Assembly: GCF_904846705.1 (NCBI RefSeq)
Contig: NZ_CAJHBS010000004.1
Span: forward strand, 1-64,000
Reading direction: 5' to 3'
DNA length: 64,000 nucleotides
Source of the DNA: Psychrobacter sp. Pi2-52
Lineage (GTDB): Bacteria; Pseudomonadota; Gammaproteobacteria; Pseudomonadales; Moraxellaceae
The notes under the pieces are model-generated. The model searched no databases. It was not told the DNA's origin and was given only the letters and a program-made list of their open reading frames with translations. A program made the translations under genes and the position numbers. Numbering within the stretch: position 1 is the first letter of the stretch; each line of letters opens with the position of its first letter. Shown piece after piece: positions 36,211 through 45,109 of the stretch.

Positions 36211-37188
36211 TTACTGAGCAGCAGCTTCTGCAGTTTCTGAAGCGTCAGCGCTTTCAGTTTTAGCAGTAGTGTCCATATTCGCGCTGTGGTCAGTACCCCA
36301 GATTTTTGGGTACTTGTAGCCAGGGAACGTTTCATGAGCGTACTTTTTGAAAGCTTCTGAGTTATAAGCGTTGGTCACATCTTCAACCCATTTTTTACCA
36401 GTATCAGCAGATTTGATCGCTGACCAGTTTACATAAGCAAAGCTTGGCTCTTGGAACAATGCTTCGGTCAATTTGATACCAGAGTCAGTAGCATAGTTAC
36501 CGTTGATAACTGCGAAGTCAACTTCATCACGTGCGCGTGGTAATTGAGCAGCTTCTAGCTCAACGATTTCGATATCGTATTTGCTGTTGTCAGCAATATC
36601 AGCTTTTGACGCAGTCAATGGATCGATGTCGTCTTTTAGGGTAATCCAACCAAGATCATCCATCATTACCAAAGCACGAGCAAAGTTACTTGGATCGTTT
36701 GGTGCAGAAACACTCATACCTTTGAATGCAGCGTCAAGGCTAGTCTTTTTACCTGAGTAGATGCCAAGTGGAGCCGTTGGTACTTGGAATACTTCAACCA
36801 AATCAAGGTTGTTTTCTTTTTTGAAGGTATCAAGGTAAGGCTTATGTTGGAAGATGTTGATATCCAAATCGCCTTCAGCCAATGCAAGGTTAGGACGGAC
36901 ATAATCAGTAAAAGCAATCAACTCAACTTCATAACCTTGAGCTTCAAGCGTGCTCTTCACTTGGTTACGAACCATATCAGCAAAATCGCCTTCAGTCGTA
37001 CCGATAACAATTTTGGTATGGTCAGGATCGATATCGCTAGCGGCAGTTTCTGCAGTGGCACCCTCGGTTACTGGCTCTTTAGTCGCTTCTGGCGCTGATG
37101 AATTGCTGCAACCAACTAAGACTAGACCTGATACACCAACAGCAGCAAATGCGGTAGCTAACTGACGGCTGATATCTGTTAATTTCAT
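36211..37188 (-). CDS. metQ: Methionine-binding lipoprotein MetQ
   Basis: A 325-residue NlpA/MetQ lipoprotein. The lipobox is VLVGC, with C27 as the lipidated residue. The mature part starts with an acidic linker (residues 30-55) and then the MetQ domain: IVIGTTEGDFADMVRNQ, FQHKPYLDTFKKENNLDLV, and NDPSNFARALVMMDDLGWI, the loops that wrap bound methionine. A further acidic, Ala/Glu-rich tail follows. It supplies methionine to MetNI. It lies 170 bases after metI and ends the operon. Length is about 50 residues more than E. coli MetQ because of the low-complexity ends. Confidence 0.94.
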   Translation of the reverse strand: MKLTDISRQLATAFAAVGVSGLVLVGCSNSSAPEATKEPVTEGATAETAASDIDPDHTKIVIGTTEGDFADMVRNQVKSTLEAQGYEVELIAFTDYVRPNLALAEGDLDINIFQHKPYLDTFKKENNLDLVEVFQVPTAPLGIYSGKKTSLDAAFKGMSVSAPNDPSNFARALVMMDDLGWITLKDDIDPLTASKADIADNSKYDIEIVELEAAQLPRARDEVDFAVINGNYATDSGIKLTEALFQEPSFAYVNWSAIKSADTGKKWVEDVTNAYNSEAFKKYAHETFPGYKYPKIWGTDHSANMDTTAKTESADASETAEAAAQ

Positions 37189-37358
37189 AATATGTCCTTA
37201 ATAATGAATGGGGTTGAGTAAAACGTTTATCGTCTGAACATTAAAAAAGCAACATTATAAATAGTAATGCTGCTTTTGTTGTAAGAGCTGAGATAAGGGT
37301 TGAGTGTTGCCAAAAATAAACCTAGTCGCTCGTAATGTCAAGTATTCTCTAAAGCGGT

Positions 37359-38045
37359 TTAACGTTTGTCTAAACGATTGGCGAGCCAGTTACCAGAGGC
37401 TTGAATCGAGACGACCATGATGGATAGTACAATCACGATAAAAATCATTACCTCGGTTTGATAGCGATAATAGCCATAGCGAATGGCCAAATCACCCAAA
37501 CCGCCACCACCAATCATACCAGCCGCCGCTGAATAAGAGAGCAAGCTGATACAAAGAATAGTGACTGACAATACTAAACCTGAGCGAGCTTCATTAAGTA
37601 GTACTTTAATAATGGTAAAAGGTCGTGCACCCATTGATTCAGTGGCTTCGATAATACCGCGCGGCACTTCACGTAAATTTTGCTCGACCAAACGCGCAAA
37701 ATAAAACGAACCAGCGATAGCAAGTACCAGTGATGCAGCGATCGGTCCGATACCCGTACCAACGATGACCTTGGTAAACGGACTCATTGCAATCATCAAA
37801 ATCACGAAAGGGAAAGCACGCATAAAGTTGGTAATCCCGCCAAGCACACCGTACAACGTCTTGTTTTGCAAAAACTGTCGATCACTAGACAAAAACAAGA
37901 ATACGCCAAACAGTCCACCGATGACGATTGCTACCGTGGTCGAAATACCAAGCATCACAAACGTATCAATAAACGCGCTCACGATCTCTTTGCGTAACAC
38001 AAGTAGCTTATCTATAGAGGCGGATAATTCAGTACCAGTTAACAT
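37359..38045 (-). CDS. metI: Methionine ABC transporter permease MetI
   Basis: A 228-residue permease with about five spans. The binding-protein-dependent transport motif (EAA loop) is seen as ATESMGARPFTIIKVLLNEARSG near residues 138-160, which couples to MetN. SYSAAAGMIGGGGLGDLAIRYGY near 170-190 is typical of MetI. Imports methionine with MetN and MetQ. The ribosome site AGGAG lies nine bases upstream of ATG. It begins 19 bases after metN. Confidence 0.95.
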   Translation of the reverse strand: MLTGTELSASIDKLLVLRKEIVSAFIDTFVMLGISTTVAIVIGGLFGVFLFLSSDRQFLQNKTLYGVLGGITNFMRAFPFVILMIAMSPFTKVIVGTGIGPIAASLVLAIAGSFYFARLVEQNLREVPRGIIEATESMGARPFTIIKVLLNEARSGLVLSVTILCISLLSYSAAAGMIGGGGLGDLAIRYGYYRYQTEVMIFIVIVLSIMVVSIQASGNWLANRLDKR

Positions 38046-38064
38046 ATCTATTTCTCCTGCCTCA

Positions 38065-38835
38065 TTAGTCCTCGACGACTAGGCCTTTGCCAATCGGGGT
38101 GGTTGCTTGAATCAGACCGTCTCGCACATCCGCAACTTCTAATAGTTGTCCTTGATGCAATAACGCTGCGCGATCACAAAGTCTACGAATAACACTCATC
38201 TCATGGGTCACGATAACGATAGTCACGCCAAGTTGCTCATTGATATCGCGTAGACAAGTCAGCAAACTACGGGTCGTTGCAGGGTCAAGTGCACTGGTTG
38301 GCTCATCGGCCAACAATACTTTTGGACTAGGGGCAATCGCGCGGGCAATACCCACACGCTGTTTTTGTCCGCCTGATAGCTGCGCAGGATAGTGACCAGC
38401 ACGATCGGTTAGATCGACAATCGCAAGACAATCCATGACGCGTTTATGAATGTCGCGACTTGGATAACCAGAGATTTTTAAGTTAAATGCCACGTTGTCA
38501 AAGACCGTTTGATTAGACATCAGATTAAACTGCTGAAAAATCATACCGATATTATGACGAGCAATACGCAGCTCACTGGCAGACAGCGTGGTTAGGTCAG
38601 TACCGTCTATCACGACTTGACCCGAATCTGGACGTTCAAGCATGTTGATTAGGCGCAATAAGGTAGATTTACCTGCACCTGAATAACCCATTAGACCAAA
38701 GATTTCGCCTTGTTTGATAGTCAGAGATGTCGGCTCAACAGCGGTAAACCAATGTGGCTTGCCGTCTTTGTCTTTGATTGATCGGTCGCTTAAAAAACTT
38801 TTGGTCACATCGTTTAAGACAATCATGTCATTCAT
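38065..38835 (-). CDS. metN: Methionine ABC transporter ATPase MetN, short form
   Basis: A 256-residue ABC ATPase. Walker A GYSGAGKST near residues 50-58, signature LSGGQKQRVG, Walker B VLLADEPTSALD, and H-loop THEMS are all intact. E. coli MetN is 343 residues with a C-terminal NIL/ACT domain that senses methionine for trans-inhibition; this protein stops after the nucleotide-binding domain, so feedback sensing is probably absent. The next gene starts within 19 bases, so the short form is not a sequencing artefact. First gene of the operon; no recognisable MetJ or S-box site upstream. Confidence 0.92.
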   Translation of the reverse strand: MNDMIVLNDVTKSFLSDRSIKDKDGKPHWFTAVEPTSLTIKQGEIFGLMGYSGAGKSTLLRLINMLERPDSGQVVIDGTDLTTLSASELRIARHNIGMIFQQFNLMSNQTVFDNVAFNLKISGYPSRDIHKRVMDCLAIVDLTDRAGHYPAQLSGGQKQRVGIARAIAPSPKVLLADEPTSALDPATTRSLLTCLRDINEQLGVTIVIVTHEMSVIRRLCDRAALLHQGQLLEVADVRDGLIQATTPIGKGLVVED

Positions 38836-39083
38836 GGAGGGCTCAAAATTTAATAAATTTTTTAATGGTTATAAACGCGTCATCAGGCCTCTTTAAATAT
38901 GTAAGAAGCTCGTCAAAACGACAACAGTCAATAACCGTATAATAAGGGGCGGTAATATAGCATATTATCAAGCACTTTGGATATGCACATACGTGTCCGG
39001 CTTATGATTAATAGCTATTAAGAATAAGCAGTTAAAACGGCAAGTATGAAGGTGACAGCTATCTATATAATGATTGGGATTGA

Positions 39084-41213
39084 TTACTCGTGATAGTTGT
39101 AATGAGGATCGTGATGAATGGGGATGGTCACCAAAAATCTAGTATGACCATTTAGCGTATCTGTAATAATACGTCCTTGATGGGCGGTAACGATTTGTGA
39201 GACTAACGATAACCCTAATCCAGAGCCTTTGTTTTTTTGCTGCAAACGTACAAATGGGCTAAAGACTTCTTCTCGCTTACCTTCAGGGATACCAGTGCCT
39301 TCGTCGATTACAGCCAGTACAGCATATTTTGGCAAAGGACGTTCAGGTTCAGTTTTGGCTTTTTTCATATGCTTAGCAAATAAGCCTTCTTTACGCACAA
39401 CTGCGCCTGAGTTCTCATTATTTGAGCTATTAGATTTGGCGTCATCTTTCGTATTTTTTGAACCGTTATTTTTAGTAGCGGCATCAGTAGTAGAACTATC
39501 TGATTTTTGAACACTGTTCTCGATGAGAGTGCCAGTATTCTCGCTTTCTACGTTGCTTATAGAGTTTGTTGATGCTACTTCAATCAAGCTGGTGTGAGCA
39601 GTATTATGAGTGTCGTTAGCAAGGTCAGTAGAATCTGGAACAGCCTTCCAAATAACTTTCTTAATTCTGTCAGTTAACTCACTGGTAAAGCTGTAATAGT
39701 CAGCAAGTAGTGATGTTTCGCCAGTAGTAGGTTGGGGTTTGCTAACACTGTCTATTAAGCTTTCATCTGAAAGGTCATTATCAATACTGGTGTCATCATC
39801 GCTATCGTTGTTCTCATTGCTGGCAGCTATATCTTCACCGTTTTTATAGATAGTCGGCGTCGGTAGCTCTGCTATCGAGTCAATTGTGTCTGATTTATTT
39901 TTATCAACTGAACTAGTAGCTTCATATTTAGCAGTTTTGTGTTCAATTACTTTGGCATCAGCGTTTTCTTCATAATCGTCAAAGTCTAAACTGTTGTAAT
40001 CGACAAAACTGCTGCATAGCACTGTTTGTAATAGATAGTCGGGCACAGTTCCGGCTTCTTCTATGCTCTGAACACCATATAGTAATACCGTAACAGGTGG
40101 CTTGCCATGTAGCATAGCGTTGGTAAGTAAATTACGAATCAAATGAGTCAACATTGATGATTGACCATCTATCACGATATGCTCACCAATCAGTGTGGCT
40201 TCAGGATAGTGCTGACGCTCTTGATTTACCAAATCGTATAAATCTAAGTTTTCAACTTGCTGTAAGGCATGACCTGCATCCAAACGGCTAACCAGTAATA
40301 TGCTTTCCACTAAGTCATTAAGACCTGATAAGTCTCTATTGATGGCTTGTGCCCGTTTATCGAACTTTGCTTTGGTATCAGTTGGCAGCGCACCAGCTAG
40401 CATATCCATCATTTCAATCTGTAGTCGGATACGTGTAATCGGTGTACGAAGCTCATGAGAAGCATGTGCCAGTAGCAAGTTATTGGCATCAATTAAGTGT
40501 TCAATTTTTTGTGCCGCTTGGTTGAATCCACGTGCTAGTGCAGCGATTTCGTCATTACCACGTGCATTCACTCGCACCGTAAAATCACCATCACCCAATT
40601 GAGTCATTTGTTGGCTCAACTGGTCAATCCGCCATGTCATCGTCCGTGCAATCAACCATAGTACACCTGCCATAATGAGCAAGAGTAGTAACGTACCAGT
40701 GAACAAGTTCAAGGCTGCAGAAAGGACAGGTTTTTTAGGCGTGAGACGTGATTCATATAATAAGGTATAACCCGTACTGCTATACACTTGGGCTTGTTTG
40801 GTAGGTGATGTATCTGCAAGTGATGGAAAAACACGTGAGAATAAAGACGGAGTAGGGGGAAGCTCTAGGGGTAGGTCACTGTTATCGGTTTGCATGAGTA
40901 GCCGACCTTCGCTGTCATACAATCCCATTTTCGCTTGCAGTGATTCATCAAAAATATCAAAGCTTTTCTTAACGACAGCCAGCATAAAACGAGACTGCAA
41001 ACGATTGTCTTTGCTGATGGAGATATTTAATTCGTGTAAGAATGGATCAATTTGTCCTAGAATCTGTGTGGCTAATATTTCTGAGCGAATACCAGCGTCT
41101 TTGTCATGAACAAGTTGGGTCAACAGCACCATTGCCACAGCAAATAAAGTAAGTGCCAGCATAACGCTGGCAAATAGTTTGGCAAATACGGAACGAAAAC
41201 CCAATTGCTGCAT
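39084..41213 (-). CDS. Sensor histidine kinase with a very large insert in the ATPase domain
   Basis: A 709-residue membrane kinase of the OmpR-partner class. Two spans (residues about 13-32 and 170-190) flank a periplasmic sensor of about 135 residues; HAMP follows (about 192-245), then the H-box HASHELRTP with H253. The N-box RNLLTNAMLHG has N365, but the G1 box DEGTGIP starts at D637. This gap is about 270 residues instead of about 30-40. The insert (about 380-625) is acidic, Asn/Ser/Asp-rich and mostly disordered, with the strand before it and YAVLAVIDEGTG after it intact. The G2 box GSGLGLSL is present. It lies 85 bases downstream of its response regulator. Confidence 0.92.
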   Translation of the reverse strand: MQQLGFRSVFAKLFASVMLALTLFAVAMVLLTQLVHDKDAGIRSEILATQILGQIDPFLHELNISISKDNRLQSRFMLAVVKKSFDIFDESLQAKMGLYDSEGRLLMQTDNSDLPLELPPTPSLFSRVFPSLADTSPTKQAQVYSSTGYTLLYESRLTPKKPVLSAALNLFTGTLLLLLIMAGVLWLIARTMTWRIDQLSQQMTQLGDGDFTVRVNARGNDEIAALARGFNQAAQKIEHLIDANNLLLAHASHELRTPITRIRLQIEMMDMLAGALPTDTKAKFDKRAQAINRDLSGLNDLVESILLVSRLDAGHALQQVENLDLYDLVNQERQHYPEATLIGEHIVIDGQSSMLTHLIRNLLTNAMLHGKPPVTVLLYGVQSIEEAGTVPDYLLQTVLCSSFVDYNSLDFDDYEENADAKVIEHKTAKYEATSSVDKNKSDTIDSIAELPTPTIYKNGEDIAASNENNDSDDDTSIDNDLSDESLIDSVSKPQPTTGETSLLADYYSFTSELTDRIKKVIWKAVPDSTDLANDTHNTAHTSLIEVASTNSISNVESENTGTLIENSVQKSDSSTTDAATKNNGSKNTKDDAKSNSSNNENSGAVVRKEGLFAKHMKKAKTEPERPLPKYAVLAVIDEGTGIPEGKREEVFSPFVRLQQKNKGSGLGLSLVSQIVTAHQGRIITDTLNGHTRFLVTIPIHHDPHYNYHE

Positions 41214-41298
41214 TAAACGATCTCTATTATTAAACGCTTGTACCGACTCATGGTATAGAGTTTACACCATGAGTCAGCTAATTAGGCATCCTTTATGG

Positions 41299-42021
41299 TC
41301 ATACCTGATCAGTGGCAAATTGATAGCCGACGCCGCGTACGGTAATAATACGCTTTGGTTGGCGTGGGTTGTCCTCGATCAAAGCACGTAGACGCGAAAT
41401 ATGTACATCAATTGCACGGTCAATGTTGTCTGAGCTGTCATCATTTGGCATCGCTTGCCAGAGCTGCTCACGATTCAACACTTTGCCAGAGTGAGTGGCG
41501 AAGTAGTGTAACAACTGAAACTGATGCGTGGTTAGACGTACTGGTTGGTCATCGATAGTGACTTCATGACTATCAGGGAACACACTCAAACGGCCAAAGG
41601 TTAAGCTGTCTGATTGGCTATCGGCTTGATTTGGTTGCTCATGACGACGAATAACCGCACGAATACGAGCTAAAAGCTCACGTGGCTCAAAAGGCTTGGC
41701 GATATAATCATCAGCACCCATCTCCAGCCCCAATACGCGATCGGTTGTATCGCCTTTTGCGGTCAGCATAATAATAGGTACTTTATTGGTCATGTTATTT
41801 TTGTTGCCACGAATCTTTTGACATACTTGCATACCGTCCATATCAGGCAGCATAAGATCCAATACAACCAAGTCAATATCGCGCTCTTTGGTGTCTAATA
41901 AATCGAGACCTTCTTGGCCAAGACCAGCATGATGCACATCATAATAGTTCATGGTCAAATAATCGCTGATCAGCTCAGCCAAATCTGGATCGTCTTCAAT
42001 CAATAAAATCTGCTTACTCAT
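41299..42021 (-). CDS. OmpR/PhoB-family response regulator
   Basis: A 240-residue two-component regulator. The receiver domain (residues 1-120) has acidic pair E9/D10-D11, phospho-acceptor D55 in LVVLDLMLPDMDG, and the conserved K of YIAKPFEPREL. The C-terminal winged helix (about 140-236) has the VRLTTHQFQLL and IDVHISRLRALIEDNPRQPKRIITVRGVGYQF segments. It is the partner of the downstream kinase. Subgroup resembles RstA/CpxR, but the stimulus and targets are unknown. Confidence 0.94.
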   Translation of the reverse strand: MSKQILLIEDDPDLAELISDYLTMNYYDVHHAGLGQEGLDLLDTKERDIDLVVLDLMLPDMDGMQVCQKIRGNKNNMTNKVPIIMLTAKGDTTDRVLGLEMGADDYIAKPFEPRELLARIRAVIRRHEQPNQADSQSDSLTFGRLSVFPDSHEVTIDDQPVRLTTHQFQLLHYFATHSGKVLNREQLWQAMPNDDSSDNIDRAIDVHISRLRALIEDNPRQPKRIITVRGVGYQFATDQV

Positions 42022-42277
42022 GGAGTGTCCTCTAATTGTTATTGTGATTTATAAAAATATAACGTTTCTGGTAATAATGACTGTTGGTAATAATAAACAG
42101 TTAAACCTCAGCCTCTATGTTTTCAAATATACAGAATAGTGAATAATTAAATATGAGTCGTATTTCAATACTCGGATAATGCTATATATAGTAGGGTCAT
42201 ATTGCCTAATTATGCTGTTACAAAACAAGAGAAGCTTTGTTAATGTTTCTACGCAATGTAACTGTCAGCATAAGCTA

Positions 42278-43501
42278 TTATGACACAATGACTTTTTTAC
42301 CTTTAGAATCAACAGGTAAGTCCGCCAAACAAATCAAGCTATCATTGCTCACACCTGCTATCAAATACTGCTGCGTAGTAGGATCGTATTCAACTACTTC
42401 AATAGGTTGGCGCGTTAAACGCTGATCTTGACCTATAATCCAAACATTTGCAGTCAATGGTTGTAGCGGCATATAAGGAGGAGTTTGCAACTCTGTCAGA
42501 TCAACATCATGTAGCGCGCGCTTAGGTACGATAGTACCGACATCTATTTGACCATAATTGACGCGGCCTGTGACTTTCATATTTGGTAATAATTTATCAC
42601 GACTAACTTCGTTGTCGATGACATTAACATAGACCAAGAGCTTTTTGGGCTGACTGGTCGATACCAGTTTGCTGACCTGTCCCGTAAACTTGTCTGAGAC
42701 ACCTTCGGCGGTAAAATTGACTGTCTGACCAACGGAAAGCTGTGGTTTTGCTTGTATAGCCAGGGTAGCCATAAAGTGCAGTTTGGTCTCGTCACTGATC
42801 TGTAGTAGAGACGTGCGCGCCGTTAACTGTTGTCCTGCATCAGCAGATAAGCTTTCTACTCGACCCGAAAAGCTGGCATGAATGGTAATCGAATTATACT
42901 GCATATCTTGTTTAGCAGTATTAACGTCTGCATTCTGACTAGTAGGGATGTTGCTATCAGTATCTATCGCAGATTTTGCTTCTAAATTTTTATCATTGTT
43001 AGTCTTTCTTACAACAGCGATATCTGCGTCTGGCGCAGCTTGTGCGGAGTTAGCATCAGAGTTTTGCGTATCTTCTTGATTGTTTTGATTAGTACCCCCT
43101 GATTCTGAATTACCTTGTTCAGGCTTTTTCAAATCTTCAGCTTTGCTAGCCGTGCCCGTACGTCTAAAGACCAGCAATGGCGTGCCTTTTTCTACCCATT
43201 GACCTTCACTAACCAGTGTCTTTTCTATACGAATCGGATGTACCGCAACAAATGTAGTCTGCTTGATAGGTTCGATATTACCTTGTAAGCCGAGACTCGG
43301 CTGATACCTTGAAGGTTTGATACTCAAGATATGTTCTGGCGTCATTGTGACACTATCACTTGTGATGATAAGAGGCGTGTCTGCGGTCTCTGCTTCAGTG
43401 TCAGTAACAGTCGATTCATTTACAGGTGACGGCTGACAAGCAGCGATAAATAGCACGCTGAATAAATAGAGGATTTTTCTTAAATGTCTAGAAGCTGTCA
43501 T
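42278..43501 (-). CDS. Efflux-type periplasmic adaptor lipoprotein (HlyD/RND adaptor family)
   Basis: A 407-residue predicted lipoprotein (lipobox FIAAC, C22 from this start). Adaptor features: LGLQGNIEPIKQTTFVAVHPIRIEKTLVSEGQWVEKGTPLLVF (lipoyl half), FSGRVESLSADAGQQLTARTSLLQI (second lipoyl half), then beta-barrel and membrane-proximal domains to the end. In place of the usual alpha-helical hairpin there is an 80-residue Asn/Gln/Asp-rich low-complexity segment. No inner-membrane RND or ABC pump gene is adjacent. In-frame ATGs at 43525 and 43513 are possible; 43501 has GGTGA five bases upstream and a normal signal length. Confidence 0.78.
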   Translation of the reverse strand: MTASRHLRKILYLFSVLFIAACQPSPVNESTVTDTEAETADTPLIITSDSVTMTPEHILSIKPSRYQPSLGLQGNIEPIKQTTFVAVHPIRIEKTLVSEGQWVEKGTPLLVFRRTGTASKAEDLKKPEQGNSESGGTNQNNQEDTQNSDANSAQAAPDADIAVVRKTNNDKNLEAKSAIDTDSNIPTSQNADVNTAKQDMQYNSITIHASFSGRVESLSADAGQQLTARTSLLQISDETKLHFMATLAIQAKPQLSVGQTVNFTAEGVSDKFTGQVSKLVSTSQPKKLLVYVNVIDNEVSRDKLLPNMKVTGRVNYGQIDVGTIVPKRALHDVDLTELQTPPYMPLQPLTANVWIIGQDQRLTRQPIEVVEYDPTTQQYLIAGVSNDSLICLADLPVDSKGKKVIVS

Positions 43502-44185
43502 AACAGTCACCATTGTAATCGTCATATTATTATATAGTGAATTGTAACGTGGTGGAACGACTGTAAAATATTTACTAAACTTAAGAAAGCTGATGAATCG
43601 AATACTAAGCAGAGTTGAAGTTATATCTTTAATAAATAAGAACAGTTATTTATGATACTAATGAGTTCGAACATAATTTTACTAATTACTGGAAAAGCAA
43701 TAATAACTGTGCTAAAACAAACACTATAAAATGCATTGATACATTTTTATTACAAATGAAAATTATCCAGTAATATCATTGCCAGTTATATACAATACAA
43801 AATTATAATAACGATGCCTTTTATTTGAACTCTAATCTATTTATATGTCAAAGAACGGATTTATGATTAATTGGAATCATTGTTATATGTGACTTTCTTC
43901 TTGGATATGCGCAGGGTAAGTTAACCTATCCAAGGCACTTAAATAACGCTAGATTTTGTAAGATTAATAATAAAGTGCGTATAGTACGTTATATTGATAC
44001 CGCGATTAGTCATTAGGCATCAATTGTAGAAGATTCGCTGTTATCACAAACTTCAACGCAGACAATGCAAATATAGGTACTTATATCGATCTGACAAGAG
44101 ATGATATAAAAGTTTAAAATAGCCAAGCAAATTTTGTATTGTTAGATAGCGTTACGAACAAATAGTCGTTTACAGGACAATGAGA
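43502..44185. other. AT-rich region upstream of the Pil-Chp cluster
   Basis: A 680-base spacer between the divergent adaptor and pilG genes. It contains a probable pilG promoter (44091-44120, listed) but no RNA gene or ORF that I can support. It is the likely site where control of the pil-chp operon acts. Confidence 0.45.
44091..44120 (+). promoter_or_regulatory. Candidate promoter of pilG
   Basis: CTGACA (44091-44096, one base off TTGACA) and TAAAAT (44115-44120, one base off TATAAT) are 18 bases apart. The start would lie near 44127, giving a leader of about 59 bases before pilG. Confidence 0.4.
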
Positions 44186-44563
44186 ATGGAAAATAATTTT
44201 GAAGGTTTAAAAGTAATGGTAATTGATGATTCAAAAACCATTCGCCGTACTGCAGAAACTTTATTACAAAAAGCGGGCTGTGAAGTAGTGACCGCTATCG
44301 ATGGTTTCGATGCGTTAGCAAAGATTGTAGATAACAATCCAGATATTATTTTTGTCGACATTATGATGCCACGTCTAGATGGATATCAGACTTGTGCGCT
44401 GATAAAAAATAACCCTGATTATGCCAATAAACCGGTAATCATGTTGTCATCTAAAGATGGTCTATTTGATAAGGCGCGTGGTCGTATTGTGGGTTCTGAT
44501 GAGTATCTGACAAAGCCATTTAGTAAAGATGAGCTTTTTGATGCCATTAATCAGTACCGTTAA
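44186..44563 (+). CDS. pilG: Twitching motility response regulator PilG
   Basis: A 125-residue stand-alone receiver domain. The sequence LKVMVIDDSKTIRRTAETLL and IIFVDIMMPRLDGYQTCALIKNN is nearly identical to Pseudomonas PilG; phospho-acceptor is D58. PilG, phosphorylated by ChpA, promotes pilus extension and cAMP signalling. ATG 44180 is in frame, but 44186 matches the known start (ME..GLKVMVIDD) and leaves eight bases to the AGGA. First gene of the cluster; tandem hairpins separate it from pilH. Confidence 0.96.
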   Translation: MENNFEGLKVMVIDDSKTIRRTAETLLQKAGCEVVTAIDGFDALAKIVDNNPDIIFVDIMMPRLDGYQTCALIKNNPDYANKPVIMLSSKDGLFDKARGRIVGSDEYLTKPFSKDELFDAINQYR

Positions 44564-44585
44564 TCGAATAAATATAGACTTACAG

Positions 44586-44632
44586 GGAGTGATTGATATT
44601 ATCGCTCCAGATTATTCAATACTGAATAATCT
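44586..44632 (+). repeat. Tandem hairpins in the pilG-pilH gap
   Basis: Two adjacent inverted repeats. GGAGTGAT (44586-44593) pairs with ATCGCTCC (44601-44608) with one G-T wobble. Immediately after, AGATTATTCA (44609-44618) pairs perfectly with TGAATAATCT (44623-44632). Neither is followed by a T run, so they are not ordinary terminators. Confidence 0.7.
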
Positions 44633-44743
44633 ATGATTAAAGAACGGCTACCAGTAGATTTATAAGTGTTATTTTTAATCATTCTATCTGAACCATATAT
44701 CAATATATCTTCACAGATATTTTAGAACATAAAGGAACCTCCT

Positions 44744-45106
44744 ATGACTACCGTTTTAGTCATTGACGACTCGCCATCAGAAATGGCGAAATTTCGCGAT
44801 ATGCTTGCCAAAAATAACTTCCAAGTGTTGGAAGCGACCAATGGTGAGCAGGGTTGCCAGATGGCAGCTGAACATTTACCAGATGTAATCCTGATGGATG
44901 TGGTCATGCCTGAAATGAATGGTTTTCAGGCCACACGCAAGATTACCCGCGGTAAAACCACTGCTCATATCCCTGTCATCATGATCAGTACCAAAAACCA
45001 AGAGACAGATAGGGTTTGGGGCAAGCGTCAAGGCGCCAAAGAATATATGAACAAGCCAGTTGATGAAAGTGGATTGGTCAATATGATTCGCAAAGTGATG
45101 GAGTAA
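44744..45106 (+). CDS. pilH: Twitching motility response regulator PilH
   Basis: A 120-residue single receiver domain matching PilH: TTVLVIDDSPSEM start, phospho-acceptor D52 in ILMDVVMPEMNGFQATRKI, and the DRVWGKRQGAKEYMNKPVDE end. In Pseudomonas PilH opposes PilG or drains phosphate from ChpA and affects retraction. AAAGGA lies upstream of the ATG. It is 181 bases after pilG and three bases before pilI. Confidence 0.96.
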   Translation: MTTVLVIDDSPSEMAKFRDMLAKNNFQVLEATNGEQGCQMAAEHLPDVILMDVVMPEMNGFQATRKITRGKTTAHIPVIMISTKNQETDRVWGKRQGAKEYMNKPVDESGLVNMIRKVME

Positions 45107-45109
45107 CTT

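Noticed and set aside
38046..38064. Frameshift explaining the short MetN
   Set aside because: Only 19 bases separate metN from metI, so there is no room for a lost C-terminal domain.
42278..43501. A complete RND efflux pump locus
   Set aside because: Only the adaptor is present; no inner-membrane transporter or outer-membrane channel gene lies nearby.
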